DNA from: JAICLV01 sp036380925
Lineage (GTDB): Bacteria > Actinomycetota > Actinomycetes > Acidothermales > Acidothermaceae
Length of the DNA stretch: 16,355 nt
Direction: 5' to 3'
NCBI GenBank assembly: GCA_036380925.1
Contig: DASVDW010000116.1
Span: 1-16,355 of the forward strand
A program made the translations under genes and the position numbers. The notes under the pieces were generated by a model. The model saw nothing but the letters and a program-made list of their open reading frames with translations. It had not been told where the DNA came from and did no database searches. Positions 13,611-16,355 of this stretch are shown here, in pieces. Each line of letters begins with the position of its first letter. The first letter of the stretch is position 1.

Positions 13611-14629
13611 GCCGGGATCTCGGTCGCCGCCGCGGTTTGGTTCAGCGTGCGGGCGACCGCCTCCGCCGTTTCGCTCCATCCGGGCAGCGTTCGCCGTCGC
13701 CGCCGGGCGGCCGCCCGCAGCTCCGCGCGCAGCGCGGCGTCGTCCAGCCACTCGCGAAGCGCGCCGGCGAGGGCCTCGGGATCGCCGGCCGGAACGAGGA
13801 AGCCGGGTCGGCGTCCGTCGACTGCGCCGCCGATCGCCTCCGCCACCCCGCCGACGTCCGTGCAAAGGACAGGGACGCCGTGGGAAAGCGCCTCCGCGAT
13901 CGCCATCCCGTAGCTCTCCGAATGGGAGGCGCTGACCAGGAGGTCGGCGCCCTGGTAGGCCGTGTCGAGCTGATCGGGGGAAAGCGGGCCGGTGAGCGAG
14001 ACGCGCGAGCGCAGCTTCGCCCGCGTGATCCGGCGCCGCACGCGGGCGGCGAACACCGGATCTCGGTCGACCGCGCCGACGAGCGCGCAGTCCCAAACCC
14101 GGTCGCGGATTCGGGCGAGCGCGGCGACGAGCACGTCTTGCCCTTTGTGCGGCGCGACGACGCCGACGCACAACAGCCTGCCGCCGTGGTCGGTGGGCGC
14201 GGCGAGCTCTCCTTGGTCGACGCCTGGAGCCGCGACGCGCACGGCGTCGGCGTCGAGCTGGTGGCGAGCGACAAGGGCTTCGCGCGCCGCCTCGCTCGTG
14301 ACGACCACCGCGCGAGCCGCGCCAAGCAACGCGGCCTCGTGCTCATCGCCGAACGCCATGTGCGACAGCACCACCAGTCGCAACCGGCGGGCGTGCGCGA
14401 CGAAAGCGTCGGGCGTTTGAAGCGCGACGAGGACGTCGGCGAGCACCAGCGCGTCGTCCGGGATCGCGTTGAGCGGGTCTGCGCCGCCGGCCGCGTGGCG
14501 GTGCTCGACCACGGTCCAACCGCGACGGGTCAACTCGTCGCTGAGCTTGCGGTCGTACCGGTTGCCACCACTGGGATGGCACGCGTCGTCGACGCCGGCC
14601 GGCACGATGAAGTGCAACACCCCCGACAT
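13607..14629 (-). CDS. GT4-family glycosyltransferase
   Basis: Retaining, GT-B-fold glycosyltransferase of 340 aa. The N-terminal domain has the acceptor-side loop HPSGGNRYDRKL (Gly21-Gly22). The C-terminal domain has GVVAPHKGQDVLVAAL (Lys162), LTGPLSPDQL and the donor-binding EX7E motif ESYGMAIAE with Glu238 and Glu246, then GVPVLCTDVGGVAEAI. It lacks membrane helices and acts in the cytosol with a nucleotide sugar. The ATG at 14629 shares its base with the PTPS-like stop (TGATG), and its stop overlaps the methyltransferase start. No ribosome site is evident, in line with re-initiation. Sugar donor and acceptor are unknown; the acceptor is likely made by the cyclohydrolase, reductase and PTPS-like proteins of the same operon. 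Confidence 0.9.
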   Translation of the reverse strand: MSGVLHFIVPAGVDDACHPSGGNRYDRKLSDELTRRGWTVVEHRHAAGGADPLNAIPDDALVLADVLVALQTPDAFVAHARRLRLVVLSHMAFGDEHEAALLGAARAVVVTSEAAREALVARHQLDADAVRVAAPGVDQGELAAPTDHGGRLLCVGVVAPHKGQDVLVAALARIRDRVWDCALVGAVDRDPVFAARVRRRITRAKLRSRVSLTGPLSPDQLDTAYQGADLLVSASHSESYGMAIAEALSHGVPVLCTDVGGVAEAIGGAVDGRRPGFLVPAGDPEALAGALREWLDDAALRAELRAAARRRRRTLPGWSETAEAVARTLNQTAAATEIPA

Positions 14630-15027
14630 CACAGCGGCCGCTCGTAACTCGCCCACGCGACATGCGACTCGTGCAACGTGACGGCGATCGACGCGACACC
14701 GCGCGCGCCTTCGCCGAGTTCGCCGCTTCGAATCCGCTCGGCCAGCCGGTCGGCGACAACCTGCGCCAGCATCTCGGTCGAGGTGTTGACGCCGGCGAAG
14801 TCCGGCTCGTCGTCGAGGTTGCGGTAGCTCAGCTGGCCAAGCACGTCGCGCAACGCCTCGGTGGCCCGCCCGATGTCGAGCACGATGCCGTCGGCGTCGA
14901 GCGCCTCGCGGCGAAACGTCGCGTCGACGACGAACGTGGCGCCGTGCAGACGCTGCGCAGGGCCGAAAACCTCGCCGCGAAAGCTGTGCGCGACCATGAA
15001 ATGGTCCCGCACGGTTATCGCGAACAC
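14629..15027 (-). CDS. PTPS/QueD-fold protein lacking the usual catalytic residues
   Basis: A 132-aa tunnelling-fold protein related to 6-pyruvoyltetrahydropterin and 6-carboxytetrahydropterin synthases. Recognisable blocks are DHFMVAHSF (His14), RLHGATF (His28), IVLDIGRATEAL, NTSTEMLA (Glu85) and LHESHVAWASYE (Glu120, the pterin-anchoring glutamate). Key positions have changed: the HGH zinc motif reads HGA, the catalytic Cys a few residues before it is absent (GPAQRLHG), and the LDH Asp-His pair reads LSY (67-68). It should bind a pterin or pyrimidine but not do standard PTPS chemistry. The start is GTG at 15027 with GAGGGAG 5 nt upstream; it overlaps the dehydrogenase end by 13 nt and the glycosyltransferase by 1 nt. 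From memory, the S. coelicolor homologue SCO6650 shows the same losses. Confidence 0.85.
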   Translation of the reverse strand: MFAITVRDHFMVAHSFRGEVFGPAQRLHGATFVVDATFRREALDADGIVLDIGRATEALRDVLGQLSYRNLDDEPDFAGVNTSTEMLAQVVADRLAERIRSGELGEGARGVASIAVTLHESHVAWASYERPL

Positions 15028-16022
15028 GGCACTCCCTCGGGTGCCGCCGACCCCTCATAACTGACGACGTGGCAGAGCGCCGGTAGGCTGCCGTCCGCCA
15101 GTTTTGCCATCACCGCAGGCAATTCGTCGAAGCGCGAGCTGCCGGTCAGCAAGGCGTCGAACGCGTCATCGCGAAGCAACTCGAGCGCGAGAGCGAGCCT
15201 GTCTCTGGTGCTGCGAGTGCCGCGCCGAGCCGGTGCCACCGCGCCGACCTGGCTGGCTCGAATGGCCAGCCGCCTGGAGTGGAACGCGCCGCCGAGCGAG
15301 ACGTTCACCGACGTGTCGCCGTACCAGCTCAGCTCGATGACATTTCCCTCTGGCGCGAGGATTTCGAGGCTGCGTTGCAGGCCGGACGACGTGGCGCTGG
15401 TGTGCACGACCAGGTCGCGGTCGCGCGGCGCGTCGTCCGGGGCGGCGAAGGCGACGCCGAGTTTCGCGGCGACCTCGGCGCGGCTGTCATCGACGTCCAC
15501 CAAGGTGACCTCGACGCCCGGGATCGCGGCGGCGAGGCGCGCGACGCAGCATCCGACCATCCCGGCGCCCATCACCACGACCCGGTCGCCGAGCAACACA
15601 GCGGCGCCCCACAACGCGTTGACCGCGGTCTCGACCGTGCCCGCGAGCACGGCCCGCGACGGCGGCACGTCGTCCGGCACCACGACGACGGCGCTTTCGG
15701 GGACGACGTAGCGCGTCTGATGCGGGTAGAGGCAGAAGACGTTGCGGCCGCGAAGGCTGGGCGGGCCGGACTCGACGACGCCCACGTTGAGGTAGCCGTA
15801 CTTCACCGGGCCGGGAAACTCGCCGTCTTGAAACGGCACCCGCATCGCGGCGTGCTGGGTTTCCGGCACGCCACCGCGAAACACCAGGGTCTCCGTGCCG
15901 CGGCTGATCCCGGAGAACAACGTGCGGACGACGACGTCGCGCGGCCCCGCGCTCGGCAGGCGGACCGGCCGGACCTCGCCGACGCCCGGCCGCACCAACC
16001 AGTACGCGAACGCCTCACTCAC
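15015..16022 (-). CDS. Medium-chain dehydrogenase/reductase (MDR), first gene of the cluster
   Basis: A 335-aa NAD(P)-dependent oxidoreductase of the zinc-alcohol-dehydrogenase superfamily. The GroES-like N-terminal half carries FSGISRGTETLVFRGG, where classical enzymes have the catalytic Cys (CGxD); here it is Ser. The Rossmann half has VVVMGAGMVGCCVARLA and an acidic strand end TLVDVDDSR. The four-Cys structural zinc lobe is missing. Such SGIS-type members include BchC-like and biosynthetic dehydrogenases of unusual substrates, so a zinc-independent mechanism is likely. The GTG at 16022 has GGGAGG 11 nt upstream, a long spacing, so the start is not certain. It heads a run of seven overlapping genes. 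A promoter should lie in 16023-16248, but none was recognised. Confidence 0.88.
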   Translation of the reverse strand: MSEAFAYWLVRPGVGEVRPVRLPSAGPRDVVVRTLFSGISRGTETLVFRGGVPETQHAAMRVPFQDGEFPGPVKYGYLNVGVVESGPPSLRGRNVFCLYPHQTRYVVPESAVVVVPDDVPPSRAVLAGTVETAVNALWGAAVLLGDRVVVMGAGMVGCCVARLAAAIPGVEVTLVDVDDSRAEVAAKLGVAFAAPDDAPRDRDLVVHTSATSSGLQRSLEILAPEGNVIELSWYGDTSVNVSLGGAFHSRRLAIRASQVGAVAPARRGTRSTRDRLALALELLRDDAFDALLTGSSRFDELPAVMAKLADGSLPALCHVVSYEGSAAPEGVPCSR

Positions 16023-16080
16023 CGCGCGCGTGGCCTCCCGTCATCGGTGTCGAGCGTCGCTGAACCAGGTCCGCGACTCG

Positions 16081-16145
16081 GGTGTGGCGGTGGTACGCCC
16101 TACATACGCAAGCCCGGCGCCGGCGGTTCGAATGCCGCCCACACC
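16081..16145 (+). other. Degenerate tRNA-like segment (possible tRNA relic)
   Basis: GGTGTGG (16081-16087) can pair fully with CCACACC (16139-16145) like a 7-bp acceptor stem. Between them lie a D-loop-like GTGGTA and a T-loop-like GGTTCGAAT at 16125-16133, at nearly the distance expected in a tRNA. But the segment is 65 nt, about 6 nt are missing before the D-loop, the T-stem has one extra base and the anticodon stem does not pair. It is not a working tRNA. It lies in the leader upstream of the seven-gene cluster. Confidence 0.25.
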
Positions 16146-16210
16146 GGGCTGTCGGCGTTGAAACCCGGGACGCGCGCCGGCCGCGCGCGGGCTGTGGGAC
16201 CGGGGGCCGG

Positions 16211-16234
16211 GCCGGGCCGTGGAGCTGGCCCGGC
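16211..16234 (-). terminator. GC-rich hairpin after the right-edge gene
   Basis: GCCGGGCC (16211-16218) pairs with GGCCCGGC (16227-16234) around an 8-nt loop, 14 nt after the stop of the right-edge gene. There is no T-run, so it would be a weak or factor-assisted terminator. Other GC-rich inverted repeats lie nearby at 16171-16190. Confidence 0.35.
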
Positions 16235-16248
16235 GCCGCGCCGGTCGG

Positions 16249-16355
16249 TCACACCCGCATGACGTCGCGAACGTCGAGGTTGCGGAAGCTGGTCTCTCCC
16301 TCGGTCGCCTCCTGCATGCGTTTGGCGAGCTCGGTCGTCGCCGGGTGCTCGGAAT
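16249..16355 (-). CDS. C-terminal end of an unidentified protein (cut by window edge)
   Basis: The minus strand from the right edge reads 34 codons and stops at TGA 16251-16249. The residues begin SEHPATTELAKRMQEATEG and close with FRNLDVRDVMRV. The balanced mix of charged and hydrophobic residues and absence of stops suggest a genuine gene end rather than a shadow, and it ends just before a GC-rich hairpin. I do not recognise the family. It lies about 230 nt upstream of the seven-gene cluster on the same strand, so it might be a neighbour outside the operon or its first gene. Confidence 0.6.
   Translation of the reverse strand, partial: SEHPATTELAKRMQEATEGETSFRNLDVRDVMRV

Noticed and set aside
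13611..14171. N-terminal extension of the methyltransferase frame
   Set aside because: It lies entirely inside the glycosyltransferase gene and has shadow composition; the ATG at 13610 forms an ATGA overlap.
16081..16145. Functional tRNA gene
   Set aside because: Too short, anticodon stem unpaired, T-stem carries an extra base and D-arm is incomplete; kept only as a relic-like finding.
16023..16248. FMN riboswitch in the leader of the cluster containing ribA
   Set aside because: None of the conserved RFN element blocks was recognised on either strand.

Overview
The window is 16.4 kb of very GC-rich DNA with dense genes, many GTG starts, start/stop overlaps and long non-coding antisense frames. 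This coding style, plus a MecA_N-type penicillin-binding protein, a Rip3-like M50/CBS protease, a PucR-family regulator and a TerC protein, points to an actinobacterium (Actinomycetota). The genus cannot be fixed from the sequence. No insertion sequence, phage gene, CRISPR array, rRNA or complete tRNA was seen.

Left part (1-3975). A transpeptidase PBP (118-2139, minus) is followed 34 nt later by the start of a DoxX-like membrane protein cut by the window edge (1-83). A secreted lipoprotein with the 'secreted repeat' fold (2378-2953, plus) meets a PIG-L/LmbE de-N-acetylase (2950-3627, minus) at a shared CTAG. The de-N-acetylase belongs to a minus-strand run: M50 protease with CBS region (3985-5268), SMR exporter (3649-3975), de-N-acetylase. 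A perfect 28-bp palindrome lies inside the de-N-acetylase gene.

Middle (5269-10406). A PucR-type regulator (5475-6614, minus) ends in a good intrinsic terminator. It is divergent from a small Cys4 putative zinc-ribbon protein (6780-7034), which is coupled by a GTGA overlap to a TerC membrane protein (7031-8032). Two copies of a 23-nt dyad (GTGTTGCC-N7-GGCARCAM) lie between the divergent genes, and a third core copy (TTGCC-N7-GGCAA) lies beyond the regulator, upstream of the protease run. This looks like a small regulon of the PucR protein. Further right are an ABC-2 type ATPase/permease pair (GTGA overlap) and a proline/tyrosine-rich four-helix membrane protein whose end overlaps terC by 56 nt.

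Right part (10507-16022, minus) is the most interesting segment: seven genes with every junction overlapping, so almost certainly one transcript. In transcription order they are: MDR dehydrogenase without the usual zinc cysteines; a 6-pyruvoyltetrahydropterin synthase (PTPS/QueD) fold protein that has lost the catalytic Cys, Asp and His and one zinc His; a GT4 glycosyltransferase; a class I methyltransferase; a YbhN/LPG-synthase-like flippase; a stand-alone RibD reductase domain; and a GTP cyclohydrolase II with intact motifs. No lumazine synthase, riboflavin synthase, RibB or deaminase is present. The inference is a dedicated pathway that opens GTP to a ribosylaminopyrimidine, reduces it, then glycosylates, methylates and perhaps exports or membrane-anchors a product. 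The product is unknown. From memory, Streptomyces coelicolor has a comparable unexplained PTPS homologue (SCO6650) near a GTP cyclohydrolase II paralogue; this should be checked.

Right edge (16023-16355). The leader of the seven-gene operon contains a degenerate tRNA-like segment and GC-rich hairpins, then the last 34 codons of an unidentified minus-strand gene.
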